Part shown: piece by piece, positions 1 through 8,394 of the stretch
Position numbering within the stretch: the stretch's first letter is position 1
Layout of the letters: each line of letters starts with the position of its first letter
NCBI RefSeq assembly: GCF_040881935.1
Contig: NZ_JBBECH010000057.1
Coordinates: 1 to 64,000, forward strand
Length of the DNA stretch: 64,000 bases
Reading direction: 5' to 3'
Source: Saccharospirillum sp040881935
GTDB lineage: Bacteria; Pseudomonadota; Gammaproteobacteria; Pseudomonadales; Natronospirillaceae
Program-made: the position numbers and the translations under genes
Notes under the pieces: model-generated
What the model saw: only the letters and a program-made list of their open reading frames with translations
What the model was told of the DNA's origin: nothing
Database searches by the model: none

Positions 1-86
1 ATCGTTCGATTAAGGATTACGTGAATCGTATCTGGCATTTGAAGCCCCACCCACGCAGCCAGCAATGACTGCGCGGGTAGGCGTGG

Positions 87-1355
87 TTATTTGATGACGT
101 ACTGGCCGTAACGAATGGCCTTGGCCAGCTCGCGTGACGACTCGGAAGGTGGCAGGGGGCTTACCGTCAGTTCGCCGATTTTTTCGTAAAAGTAGCCCTG
201 AACGGTGCCCGTAGTGGCCATGCCGTGGGCGATGCTGGGTAGTAAGGCATTGTTGGCGGCGGCTGCGATAAATTCCTTCATCGATACACGGGCACAATCG
301 TCAAAGGCGTTCATGCTCATGTCGGTACGTGGCGGAATCGAGCCTTTGTTCTGGTTGAAGGTGCGCTGAAAGGAATCGTCCATGATATTGCGAACCAGAT
401 CATTCTGGGCCGACTGATCAGCCTGGTCAGCGCTGCGCAGATCGAAAACAGCAAAGCTGTCGATGTTGAACAGGAACTGGTTTTGAGTGCCGGGTACGGC
501 TGCGCAAATGTAATCGGTATTGGCGACTTTGCCCTCGGCAGAAAACTCACCCTTGGCCCAGTCGCCCATAAACTGAAAGGCCGCCTCGCCGTTAATGACC
601 AGACTGGTGGCCTGGTTCCACTCGGCCAGGTCGCCCGACAAGGTCATATAATCCAGTAGTTGATAGTAGCGATCGAACACGGCATCCATGGTGTCGCCTC
701 TCATTGCCCGGAAATCATGGTCGACCAGGGCGGCCTGATAAAATTCAGGACCACCGACCGACAGAACGACCGACTCAAACAGAGTGGCATGCTGCCAGTC
801 CTGATGACCCTGGGCGATGACCTGGTAACCGGCATCGGCAATGCGTTCCGCCGCCTGATCAAATTCGGCCCAGGTGGTGGGAACCGCAACACCCACGACA
901 TCCAGAATGCGCTTATTGGCCCACAACCAGTTGGTGCGATGTACATTGACCGGAACCGCCACGTAATCGCCATTGTATTGCATTGCCGCGGCGACCACCG
1001 GGGGCAGGCGTTGGTCCCACTGCTGTTCTTCTGCCAGGTTGTTAATGTTGCTCAAAAACCCCAGCCGGGCCCAGCGCTGGATGTCGAGGCCCTTGATCTG
1101 TGCAGCCGTGGGCGGATTACCGCGCAGGACACGGTCCTGAAGGGTGGCCATGGCATTGCCGCCTCCACCGCCTTCTACAACAAAATCAACCCAGGTATGG
1201 CCGTCTTCCTGCATGGCCTCTTTGAGGACCTGAACGGAGCGGGCCTCGCCGCCGCTGGTCCAATAGTGCAGTACCTCAACGGAGCCAGCTTGGGAAAGGC
1301 CAGGCAGCAGAAATAGTATGGCGCTAAACGCCATAGAGTGATTGGATAAGTTCAT
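87..1355 (-). CDS. Orphan sugar ABC transporter substrate-binding protein
   Basis: Periplasmic binding protein of the carbohydrate family 1 type (GltB/GtsA-like glucose/mannose binding protein), 422 aa. The start ATG at 1355 is preceded by a GGAG ribosome site and gives a typical signal peptide ending near LPGLSQA. The mature protein opens with VEVLHYWTSGGEARSV, the sugar-binding N-terminus shared with the product of the gene at 6696; the two are homologous end to end, so this is a paralogue. No permease or ATPase genes lie next to it in the window, so it is an orphan that may feed the transporter at 8.4-11.3 kb or a system left of the window. It is divergent from hemC. A possible hairpin lies just past its stop (about 50-77) but has no U-tract. 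The family is secure; the sugar is inferred. Confidence 0.88.
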   Translation of the reverse strand: MNLSNHSMAFSAILFLLPGLSQAGSVEVLHYWTSGGEARSVQVLKEAMQEDGHTWVDFVVEGGGGGNAMATLQDRVLRGNPPTAAQIKGLDIQRWARLGFLSNINNLAEEQQWDQRLPPVVAAAMQYNGDYVAVPVNVHRTNWLWANKRILDVVGVAVPTTWAEFDQAAERIADAGYQVIAQGHQDWQHATLFESVVLSVGGPEFYQAALVDHDFRAMRGDTMDAVFDRYYQLLDYMTLSGDLAEWNQATSLVINGEAAFQFMGDWAKGEFSAEGKVANTDYICAAVPGTQNQFLFNIDSFAVFDLRSADQADQSAQNDLVRNIMDDSFQRTFNQNKGSIPPRTDMSMNAFDDCARVSMKEFIAAAANNALLPSIAHGMATTGTVQGYFYEKIGELTVSPLPPSESSRELAKAIRYGQYVIK

Positions 1356-1549
1356 TGCGTACTCCAGCGTGTTCTGCGTTTTTATCGTTATAGGCGCTAT
1401 CGGCCAGATCAGAGTACCTCGACAGGACCTGGACATAACGTAACATAGCGTGTCAAAGGGTAGATGGTCGCTGCTCGTATAGTGATCGCAGGCGCTTCTT
1501 CCGGCGATTATTTGTTACACTTGCCCTTCATTTGACGGCGAAGAGTTTC

Positions 1550-2497
1550 ATGTCCCAGATTCTGCGTATCGCAACCCGAAAGAGCCCCCTGGCCCTGTGG
1601 CAAGCGGAGTATGTTCGTTCTGCACTGGGTCGCTTGCACCCCGAACTTCAGGTGGAACTGGTCGAAATGGCCACCAAGGGCGACAAGATGCTGGATGTTC
1701 CGCTGGCCAAGGTGGGCGGTAAAGGCCTGTTCATCAAGGAACTGGAAGTGGCCATCGCCGAAGGCCACGCGGACATAGCGGTGCATTCGATGAAAGACGT
1801 GCCCATGGAGATGCCGGAAGGGTTTGAGCTGGCGGTGATTTGTGAACGTGAAGACCCAACTGACGCCTTTGTCTCCAATCGGTTTGCCCATGTGAACGAC
1901 TTGCCGGAAGGTGCTGTAGTTGGCACGTCCTCGCTACGACGGCAGGCACAACTTTTGGCGGCTCGTCCGGATTTGCAGATCCGCTTTCTGCGCGGCAACG
2001 TCGGCACCCGCCTGGGCAAGCTGGATGCCGGTGATTACGACGCCATCATTCTCGCCTCGGCCGGGTTGCGCCGCCTGAAACTGGACGAACGCATCCGCCA
2101 TACGCTCGCTACGGACGTATGTTTGCCGGCCGTCGGTCAGGGTGCGGTCGGCATTGAAATACGGGCGGGCGATGAAGCCACCCGGGCCTTGCTGGCGCCG
2201 CTGATGCACCCGGAAACCCATATTCGTGTGACTGCAGAGCGTGCCATGAACCGTCGCCTGGAGGGGGGGTGTCAGGTGCCCATCGCCGGTTTCGCTGAAC
2301 TGAACGGCGATGCGCTGAGCATGGAGGCCCGGGTCGGTGAGGTGAATGGAGAACGCCTGTTAAAAGCACGTGATCAGGTGGTTTTGAGTGGCACTCCCGC
2401 CGAGCAGTTGGCACAGGCCTCTGCACTGGGTCTCAGCCTGGCCGAGCGGCTGCTAGAGCAGGGGGCCGGTGCCATACTGGCCAAATTGACTGACTGA
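1550..2497 (+). CDS. hemC: Porphobilinogen deaminase (hydroxymethylbilane synthase)
   Basis: Condenses four porphobilinogen molecules into hydroxymethylbilane in cytosolic heme synthesis. It has 315 aa, the usual length. Visible family signatures are the N-terminal RIATRKSPLALWQ, the VHSMKDVP segment, the GTSSLRRQAQL segment and LEGGCQVPIAGFA, which contains the cysteine that carries the dipyrromethane cofactor. I chose the ATG at 1550, which follows a GAAGAG purine tract, over an upstream TTG at 1532. Its stop overlaps the hemD start by one base (TGATG), so the two are translationally coupled. In Pseudomonas hemC follows algR; here algR lies 14.7 kb away. Confidence 0.96.
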   Translation: MSQILRIATRKSPLALWQAEYVRSALGRLHPELQVELVEMATKGDKMLDVPLAKVGGKGLFIKELEVAIAEGHADIAVHSMKDVPMEMPEGFELAVICEREDPTDAFVSNRFAHVNDLPEGAVVGTSSLRRQAQLLAARPDLQIRFLRGNVGTRLGKLDAGDYDAIILASAGLRRLKLDERIRHTLATDVCLPAVGQGAVGIEIRAGDEATRALLAPLMHPETHIRVTAERAMNRRLEGGCQVPIAGFAELNGDALSMEARVGEVNGERLLKARDQVVLSGTPAEQLAQASALGLSLAERLLEQGAGAILAKLTD

Positions 2498-3225
2498 TGC
2501 GGTTGCTGCTGGCCAAGGCCAGGCCAGACTGGGCTCGCTGGCAGACTGTACTGGCGCCTCATGCGGAATTAACTCTGCGTGACCCCTGGCGTCTGACGCT
2601 GAGGCCAGAAACCCCGGCAGATAGGTCTACCTGGCTAAACCTGGATGAGTTTCAGGGGGTGATTTGCGTCAGCCCAACCGCGGCCAGCCAACTGATCGCG
2701 GCGCTGGATCGGTACTGGCCACAGCCACCCGCCGGGGTGCACTGGTTGTGCAATGGCCCAGCGACGGCCGAGGTATTGAGCCAGGGCGGGTTAATGCCGC
2801 AATTCCCAGCTTCCGGCCATACAGCCGAAGACGTACTTGCACTGGCGCCAACTCAGGCCGTGACCCAGCGAAAATGGCTGGTGGTAAAAGGGGCCGGAGG
2901 GCGGGGCATCTACCCGCAGGTGCTGAAAGACCGGGGCGCCGAGGTGTACACCATCGAAGTCTACGAGCGCGCTCTGGACCCGGCTGTGCTGGCAGAAATG
3001 TCGCGGCTGAGCAGCGAGGTTGATGCGCTGTTGATCAGTTCCCAGTTACTGGGCGAGGCGCTGCGGTCCGGCCACAATGGTGCCTGGAAGGTCTGGCCGG
3101 GCCTCTGGATACTGACCTCGCCGCGTCTGCTGAACTGGGCCCGGGAGCAGGGTATTGTCCAGTGCCGGTTGGCCAGTGGTGCCTCCCCGGAAGCCGTTGC
3201 TCAAAGCCTTCACGGTGGGACGTGA
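2497..3225 (+). CDS. hemD: Uroporphyrinogen-III synthase
   Basis: Cyclises hydroxymethylbilane with inversion of ring D to give uroporphyrinogen III. It has 242 aa, normal for the family. This family is poorly conserved in sequence. The call rests on weak motifs (VICVSPTAASQLIAAL near residue 54 and LLISSQLLGEAL near residue 176, the two half-domains) and above all on its position, starting inside the hemC stop codon and upstream of hemX and hemY. It is cytosolic and monomeric in known examples. Confidence 0.92.
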   Translation: MRLLLAKARPDWARWQTVLAPHAELTLRDPWRLTLRPETPADRSTWLNLDEFQGVICVSPTAASQLIAALDRYWPQPPAGVHWLCNGPATAEVLSQGGLMPQFPASGHTAEDVLALAPTQAVTQRKWLVVKGAGGRGIYPQVLKDRGAEVYTIEVYERALDPAVLAEMSRLSSEVDALLISSQLLGEALRSGHNGAWKVWPGLWILTSPRLLNWAREQGIVQCRLASGASPEAVAQSLHGGT

Positions 3226-3262
3226 CGACACGGCCCGGTTCACCTTACACTGATACCTATAA

Positions 3263-4597
3263 ATGGAATCCCGGGGAAACAATATTACCGCCACCCAGGG
3301 AACAGCAAAGGCCGCATTGCCCATGAATAAAGACACCGAGTCTGACAACAAGCCAACACCCGACAACAACAATATCGCCACGGAAGCGACGCCGTCAGCC
3401 GACAACACCCAGACTACAGACAAGGCACCCGGCGAACCGAAGGCGACCGAATCGCAAGCCAGCCCCGGACCCGCCGCCTCGCCTGAACCCGGCGCTGCAG
3501 ATGAAGAAACGGCACAGAAACCAGCGTCGACGGCCAAACCAAGCGGCCGGTCCGCTGTACCGCCACGTCGCCGATCTGCTCCATCTGGGGGTGGTTCTGG
3601 TCGTTCAGGCCGTTTACTGGCCGTGTTACTGGTATTAATTGTGGCGGTGGCGGGCTTGTCCTGGCTGGTGTATTGGGGTTGGCAGCAGTACCGGGGGTTG
3701 CAGCAGGAAACCGCCGCTGTGGTCAGCTCGGTGAGTGAGCTGCGCCAGCAGGTGTCCAGTCTGAGTACGCAACTGGAATCGTCTAACAGTGAACGAGAGC
3801 GCCTGGAGCAGAGCGTCCGGGAAGAGCAACAAGCGCTGGAAGCGATGTTGATTGAAACCGCGCAGCGACTTAGCCGACGCCAGGATTTGGAGGCCGACCG
3901 CTGGCCCTTGGAGGAAGCCCTGACCCTATTGCGCCTGGCTGAACGGCGCCTGCAACTGGACGGAGATGCTACCATCGCCGTTGGCCTGTTAAACGCAGCC
4001 GACCAGGTTCTGGCCGGGCTGACCGAAGCGGCGGTATTGCCGGTGCGTCGCCAGATCGCGTCTGACCGCCTCGCCCTGCAGTCAGTTGGCAGTGTTGATC
4101 TGAACGGCACTTACTTCCGGCTGGAGGCGATTGCAGACCTCATTGCCAGCCGTCAGTGGACGCCCGCCGAACGGCTGGAGCCACAGGCGCAAAGCGACGA
4201 TATCGACCTGAGCTGGCAAACCTTTCGCGACAGCCTGAGTAGCCTGGTAACCGTCAGTCGACTTGACGTGCCGTATCAGGCACCGCCGTTACTCTCCGAG
4301 TTTGCCCAGTGGCAACAGCACAGCCAGTTGCTGGCCGAGCAAGTGCAACTGGCGCTGCTAGCCCGGAATCAGCCGCTGTACAACGAAGCCCTGGCACAAC
4401 TGCAGGAACGGGTTGCCGCCATGGCGCCTGCACTCGAGCTCGGAGCCGTAACATCCGATCTGGAATCCCTGCAAGGGTTGACGCTAACACCCGATTTTCC
4501 TGATATTCACGCCAGTATTGAAGCGCTTGAGCAATACATGACCCGGGTCGACGCCGAGGCGACTGAGCCCGCCGATGACGGGGAGGACGACGCATGA
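3263..4597 (+). CDS. hemX: HemX-like membrane-anchored protein of the heme operon
   Basis: A 444-aa HemX family protein, often mislabelled uroporphyrinogen-III methyltransferase in databases; its biochemical role is unsettled. Residues 1-115 are a low-complexity Thr/Pro/Asp/Ala-rich cytoplasmic segment. One transmembrane helix follows (about 117-140, LLAVLLVLIVAVAGLSW). A coiled coil rich in Gln/Glu/Ser comes next (about 145-205), then a helical periplasmic domain. No SAM-binding methyltransferase motif is visible. The start is uncertain: ATG 3263 has no clear ribosome site, and ATG 3323 (MNKDTESD) is an alternative that shortens only the disordered leader. The 3' end overlaps hemY by ATGA, so the pair is coupled. 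Confidence 0.88.
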   Translation: MESRGNNITATQGTAKAALPMNKDTESDNKPTPDNNNIATEATPSADNTQTTDKAPGEPKATESQASPGPAASPEPGAADEETAQKPASTAKPSGRSAVPPRRRSAPSGGGSGRSGRLLAVLLVLIVAVAGLSWLVYWGWQQYRGLQQETAAVVSSVSELRQQVSSLSTQLESSNSERERLEQSVREEQQALEAMLIETAQRLSRRQDLEADRWPLEEALTLLRLAERRLQLDGDATIAVGLLNAADQVLAGLTEAAVLPVRRQIASDRLALQSVGSVDLNGTYFRLEAIADLIASRQWTPAERLEPQAQSDDIDLSWQTFRDSLSSLVTVSRLDVPYQAPPLLSEFAQWQQHSQLLAEQVQLALLARNQPLYNEALAQLQERVAAMAPALELGAVTSDLESLQGLTLTPDFPDIHASIEALEQYMTRVDAEATEPADDGEDDA

Positions 4598-5751
4598 GCC
4601 GGTTGCTGTTAAAAATCTTGTTGTGGCTGGTGCTGATTCTGGGCGCCGGGCTGCTGGCGCACTTCATGGTTCGCCACCCTGGGTATGTGATGATTGCCTG
4701 GGGCCAGTGGATGGTCGAGATCACGCTGTGGAGTGCGGTGGGCTTGTTCCTGGTCTTGTTTTTAGTCAGTTGGCTCGCAATAAAACTGCTGCGCGGGATT
4801 AACCCGGTCCGACTGGCCCGGCAATACCGCGATAGGCGCGACCGCAAAACGGCCCGGGTCGCGACCGGGCAGGCGGTTCTGGCCTGGCTGGAAGGCGATG
4901 ATACAAAGACGCTGGCAGCATTGCACCGGGTGGTTAACGCGGGCGGTTCCGAGCGTCTGCCGCGAGTGCTGACACTGGTGCCCGGCCAGGATAGCGGCGA
5001 CTGGCCTGCCCGGGTCAGCGAGTTTAAACAGACTGATCCAGAGCTTGCGCTGGTGGCCGATGCCCTGACCGCCGAGCGCCTGGTTCACTCGGGCGATGCG
5101 GCGGCACTGCTGGCTTTGTGGCAACAACAACCCGGGCTCCAGCGCATCCGCAAGCTGCAGCCAGACTACTGGCGCGCGCTGATGGATCAGGGCCAGGCCG
5201 AAGTCGCGTTGCAGGCGATCAACAAAACCCCAAACCTGAACCCCTCCGATCGCGAACGCTGGCAACAACAGGTGGCATTGCAGCTAATTGAGCAGGCGTG
5301 TCAGACCTCTGTCGCAGACCTTGGGCCGCTAAAGAACCTGCCCAAAACAATTCGCCAGAAAGCTGACGTCGTTGCCGCCGAGTGCCACTGTTTGCTGGTT
5401 CATGGCCAGACTGATGACGCCTTCAAACGTCTGTCCAGAGCGCTGGAAAAGGCCCCGGCCCCGGCTCTGTTGCGGTGTCTGCTGGACCCACGCTTGCCCG
5501 CCGCCCAGACTCTGCCACTGGCTGAGCAGCTGGAAAAACGCCACGGCTCGAATCCAGCGCTAATGCTGACACTCGGGCAGTTATGTGAGGCACAGTCGTT
5601 GTGGGGCAAAGCTGAAGACTATTTGGTCGAGGCCTGGCGTATTGATCCGAACCGAGACTCGGGTCTGGCCCTGGCCCGTTTTTTTGAACACCGCCAGCAA
5701 ACCGATCGCGCCCTGACGCAATATCGTGAGCTGGCTCATCTTGGAGACTGA
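4594..5751 (+). CDS. hemY: HemY protein (TPR-containing, heme operon)
   Basis: A 385-aa inner-membrane protein of the proteobacterial HemY family, not the Bacillus protoporphyrinogen oxidase of the same name. Two hydrophobic helices form the N-terminus (about 5-22 and 38-63, separated by a short loop). After a basic stretch (LARQYRDRRDRKT) comes an all-helical region with TPR-like repeats (for example PALMLTLGQLCEAQSLWGKA near residue 325). The function is unproven but it always sits with hemC/D/X. It starts within the hemX stop (ATGA overlap), and the next gene follows after 3 bases. Confidence 0.9.
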   Translation: MSRLLLKILLWLVLILGAGLLAHFMVRHPGYVMIAWGQWMVEITLWSAVGLFLVLFLVSWLAIKLLRGINPVRLARQYRDRRDRKTARVATGQAVLAWLEGDDTKTLAALHRVVNAGGSERLPRVLTLVPGQDSGDWPARVSEFKQTDPELALVADALTAERLVHSGDAAALLALWQQQPGLQRIRKLQPDYWRALMDQGQAEVALQAINKTPNLNPSDRERWQQQVALQLIEQACQTSVADLGPLKNLPKTIRQKADVVAAECHCLLVHGQTDDAFKRLSRALEKAPAPALLRCLLDPRLPAAQTLPLAEQLEKRHGSNPALMLTLGQLCEAQSLWGKAEDYLVEAWRIDPNRDSGLALARFFEHRQQTDRALTQYRELAHLGD

Positions 5752-5754
5752 TTC

Positions 5755-6249
5755 TTGGCAGAGACCCTGACATTTAACCCCTCGGACGACCGTCGAACCC
5801 GATACGCCGAACTACTGCCTCAATTGCGTGGCCTGGTACAGGGTGAGCCCAATCGCGTGGCTAACCTGGCGAATCTGGCGGCGGCCCTGCGCCAGAGTTT
5901 CGGTTTTTTTTGGGTCGGTTTTTATAGCGTACAAGACGACCAACTGGTGCTCGGCCCGTTTCAGGGTGATATTGCCTGCACGCGCATTGACTATGGTCAG
6001 GGCGTTTGCGGCGCGGCCTGGGCCGAAGCAACCAGCCAATGGGTACCGGATGTTGATGCCTTTCCGGGTCACATCGCCTGCAGCAGCCTGGCGCGCTCTG
6101 AGGTGGTCGTGCCGGTCATGGTGGACGACGAGGTCGTAGCCGTTTTGGATGTAGACAGCGATCAGCTCGATGCGTTTACTGAGGCCGATATTGAAGGTTT
6201 GCAGTCTGTTGCTCAGCTGTGTGCGGAAATCTGGTCCGCAACGACCTGA
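5755..6249 (+). CDS. msrC: Free methionine-(R)-sulfoxide reductase (GAF fold)
   Basis: Reduces free methionine-(R)-sulfoxide. It is a 164-aa single GAF-domain protein of the YebR/MsrC type. The three cysteines expected for catalysis and resolution are present at residues 75, 85 and 109 (GDIACTR, GVCGAAW, HIACSSLA). Their spacing of 10 and 24 matches the E. coli enzyme. The start is a TTG at 5755 with GGAG eight bases upstream; no ATG fits. It sits 3 bp after the hemY stop, so it is probably the last gene of the hem operon, an uncommon partnership linking heme synthesis and oxidative repair. The N-terminal helix and the WVGFYSV strand are typical of the family. Confidence 0.9.
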   Translation: MAETLTFNPSDDRRTRYAELLPQLRGLVQGEPNRVANLANLAAALRQSFGFFWVGFYSVQDDQLVLGPFQGDIACTRIDYGQGVCGAAWAEATSQWVPDVDAFPGHIACSSLARSEVVVPVMVDDEVVAVLDVDSDQLDAFTEADIEGLQSVAQLCAEIWSATT

Positions 6250-6695
6250 TTCCAGTCCCCTGTAAGACCCCAATATAACATCCTTGTTACAAATACGGGC
6301 TCCGAATCGGGAGCTCGTGTTACCTTCCTGCCAGCTTTTTTCAAAAGTTTATCCTGCGTTAGGGCTTTCCTCTGGGGTGTTTTTAACACTGTCACCTCTG
6401 GTAACAGCGGTAACCCCTGTCTCTGCCAGACCGTTGTTAGGTTTTGTTACGCTAGGTTGCTGTTAGAGACGTTACTCCACCCGCGGGGCTGACTAGAGTA
6501 AGGCTGTGGTAATCGCACCCAGCAGAACCTTATCACGGTTTACACCGGTGCGAGTTCACAGCTTTGTTCATTGATTCATCGTTGCAATCGGGTAACCCCG
6601 GTGTCTTACCGGGTTCACAGAGAAGCCTGCACAACGGCGGAATCATCAAAACTGAAGACAACACGACCAAAACAACAAACAGAAGGACTGAGACC
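6250..6695 (+). promoter_or_regulatory. Upstream control region of the sugar ABC operon, with GTTAC/GTAAC motifs
   Basis: A 446-bp stretch without a convincing gene. It carries repeated GTTAC/GTAAC pentamers at about 6286-6290, 6319-6323, 6401-6405, 6410-6414, 6446-6450 and 6471-6475, several extended to TTGTTAC or GGTAAC. Such clustering suggests binding sites for a sugar-responsive regulator, but I do not recognise the operator and cannot name the protein. An AGAAGG ribosome site at 6681-6686 serves the ATG at 6696. No confident -35/-10 pair was assigned. Confidence 0.35.
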
Positions 6696-7946
6696 ATGAT
6701 GTTCAAAAAATCTCTAATCGCGATGGCAATGGGCGGCACAATGGCCGTTTCAGCCCAGGCCGGCGAAGTTGAAGTACTGCACTGGTGGACTTCCGGTGGC
6801 GAAGCCCGATCTATCGCGGTTCTGAAAGAAATGGTTGAAGACGCCGGTCACACCTGGACTGATTTCGCCGTAGCTGGCGGCGGCGGCGAGAATGCTTACA
6901 CCGTACTGCGTTCACGTGCTGTGTCTGGCAACCCGCCCGCCGCTGCACAGATCAAAGGTCTGGAAATTCAGGAATGGGGTGATCTCGGTTTCCTCGCCAG
7001 CCTGGAAGAAGTTTCCGAAGAGAATAACTGGGATGCCGTTCTGCCTTCTGTTGTTGCCGACGTGATGAAGCACGATGGTGACTACGTAGCAGCACCGGTT
7101 AACGTGCACCGTGTTAACTGGATGTGGGCTAACCCGGCCGTGTTTGACGATGCTGGCGTTGAAATTCCGACCACACTCGATGAGCTTTGGGCTGCCGCTG
7201 AAGAACTACAATCTGCAGGTGTAATACCAATTGCTCACAGTGGACAGGCTGTCTGGGATACCACTACATTCGAAAGTATCGCACTGGCTGTCGGTGGAGC
7301 TGACTTTTTCTCCCGGGCTTTTGTAGACCACGATTCTGCAGCACTGGAAAGCGATACCATGGTTGAGGCGTTCCGCGAATTCAGAAAAGTGAACGACTAC
7401 GTAGACCGTGGCGCAGCGGGCCGTGACTGGAACGTGGCCACCTCCATGGTGATCCGTGGTGAAGCGGCCATGCAGTTCATGGGCGACTGGGCCAAGGGTG
7501 AATTCACCGCCGCCAACATGACCCCGGGTGAAGATTACATCTGCGCGCCGTTCCCGGGTACCGCCGATGCCTTTACCTTTAACATCGACTCACTGGCCAT
7601 GTTCAAACAGCGGACTTCCGCCAGTGCTGAAGCCCAGATGAAGATGGCTGAACTGGTACTGTCACCCAGTTTCCAGGAAACCTTCAACCTGAACAAGGGT
7701 TCCATCCCGGCTCGTACCGACCTCGACATGGGCAAGTTTGACGATTGCGCCCTGGCCTCTATGGAGACCTTCAAGCGCACCGCTGCGTCTGGTGAAGGCC
7801 TGGTGCCTTCCATGGCCCATGGCATGTCAACCACCTCGACCATTCAGGGCGCTATCTACGACACCGTGACTGAGTTCTTTAACTCAGACATGAGTGCCGA
7901 AGACGGCGCAACTCGTCTGGCTCGTGCAGTTCGTGCTGCCCAGTAA
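6696..7946 (+). CDS. gtsA: Glucose/mannose-type ABC transporter substrate-binding protein
   Basis: Periplasmic sugar-binding protein, 416 aa, first gene of a four-gene importer operon. Start at tandem ATGs 6696/6699 with AGAAGG nine bases upstream. The signal peptide MMFKKSLIAMAMGGTMAVSAQA precedes EVEVLHWWTSGGEARS, the N-terminus of the Pseudomonas GtsA/GltB glucose-binding family. GNPPAAAQIKG, MQFMGDWAKGEF and NKGSIPARTDLD are further family segments shared with the orphan paralogue at 87-1355. It is followed by strong hairpins and an assembly gap before the permease genes, consistent with differential expression of binding protein over membrane parts. Glucose specificity is inferred from family; other hexoses are possible. 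Confidence 0.9.
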   Translation: MMFKKSLIAMAMGGTMAVSAQAGEVEVLHWWTSGGEARSIAVLKEMVEDAGHTWTDFAVAGGGGENAYTVLRSRAVSGNPPAAAQIKGLEIQEWGDLGFLASLEEVSEENNWDAVLPSVVADVMKHDGDYVAAPVNVHRVNWMWANPAVFDDAGVEIPTTLDELWAAAEELQSAGVIPIAHSGQAVWDTTTFESIALAVGGADFFSRAFVDHDSAALESDTMVEAFREFRKVNDYVDRGAAGRDWNVATSMVIRGEAAMQFMGDWAKGEFTAANMTPGEDYICAPFPGTADAFTFNIDSLAMFKQRTSASAEAQMKMAELVLSPSFQETFNLNKGSIPARTDLDMGKFDDCALASMETFKRTAASGEGLVPSMAHGMSTTSTIQGAIYDTVTEFFNSDMSAEDGATRLARAVRAAQ

Positions 7947-7959
7947 GAGAGCTATCTGA

Positions 7960-7985
7960 TCAGAGCGGCCTGCAGGTCGCTCTGA
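7960..7985 (+). terminator. Hairpin downstream of the binding-protein gene
   Basis: A 26-base near-perfect palindrome (TCAGAGCGGCCTGCAGG and its complement, one G-T pair) begins 13 bases after the stop. It has no U-tract, so it more likely protects or attenuates the binding-protein mRNA than fully terminates. Confidence 0.6.
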
Positions 7986-7991
7986 ACGCAA

Positions 7992-8015
7992 GGCCCGCCT
8001 TATTCGAAGGTGGGC
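7992..8015 (+). terminator. Second hairpin in the gtsA-gtsB intergenic region
   Basis: GCCCGCCTT and AAGGTGGGC pair around an ATTC loop with one G-T pair. It lies immediately after the 7960-7985 palindrome. With no clear T-run it may act as an attenuator between the binding-protein and permease genes. Confidence 0.5.
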
Positions 8016-8026
8016 TGATTCTGGCA

Positions 8027-8081
8027 AAAAACTGAAATCATAGATACAGTTAAACCTACCTGAATCTTTTCCTTATCGGGA
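8027..8081. repeat. 55-bp direct repeat, left copy, flanking assembly gap
   Basis: Identical to 8182-8236. It abuts a run of exactly 100 N. Two identical k-mer-sized ends facing a placeholder gap is the signature of adjacent assembly-graph contigs, so this may be one sequence written twice. Confidence 0.9.
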
Positions 8082-8181
8082 NNNNNNNNNNNNNNNNNNN
8101 NNNNNNNNNNNNNNNNNNNNNNNNNNNNNNNNNNNNNNNNNNNNNNNNNNNNNNNNNNNNNNNNNNNNNNNNNNNNNNNNN
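8082..8181. other. Assembly gap (100 N)
   Basis: One hundred consecutive N between gtsA and the first permease gene; a conventional placeholder length, so the true distance is unknown and may be zero or negative. Confidence 0.99.
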
Positions 8182-8236
8182 AAAAACTGAAATCATAGAT
8201 ACAGTTAAACCTACCTGAATCTTTTCCTTATCGGGA
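8182..8236. repeat. 55-bp direct repeat, right copy
   Basis: Exact copy of 8027-8081 on the other side of the N run. The unique sequence 8237-8394 after it holds no gene and leads into the permease start. Confidence 0.9.
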
Positions 8237-8394
8237 TTTCATGACCCTGCGAACTGTCAATCGCATGGTGCTGTGTACCCTGAAGAAAGTCGGGTGGCTT
8301 TTATACGCAGACATAAAAATAAAGGGCAACTCTTAATGGCCCGGCTGCACGGCTGAGCTATTCAGAGTCTTCTTACTGAACGGACGGAAAACCT

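Noticed and set aside
3263..4597. Uroporphyrinogen-III C-methyltransferase activity for HemX
   Set aside because: No SAM-dependent methyltransferase motifs are visible; the name in databases is a historical carry-over.
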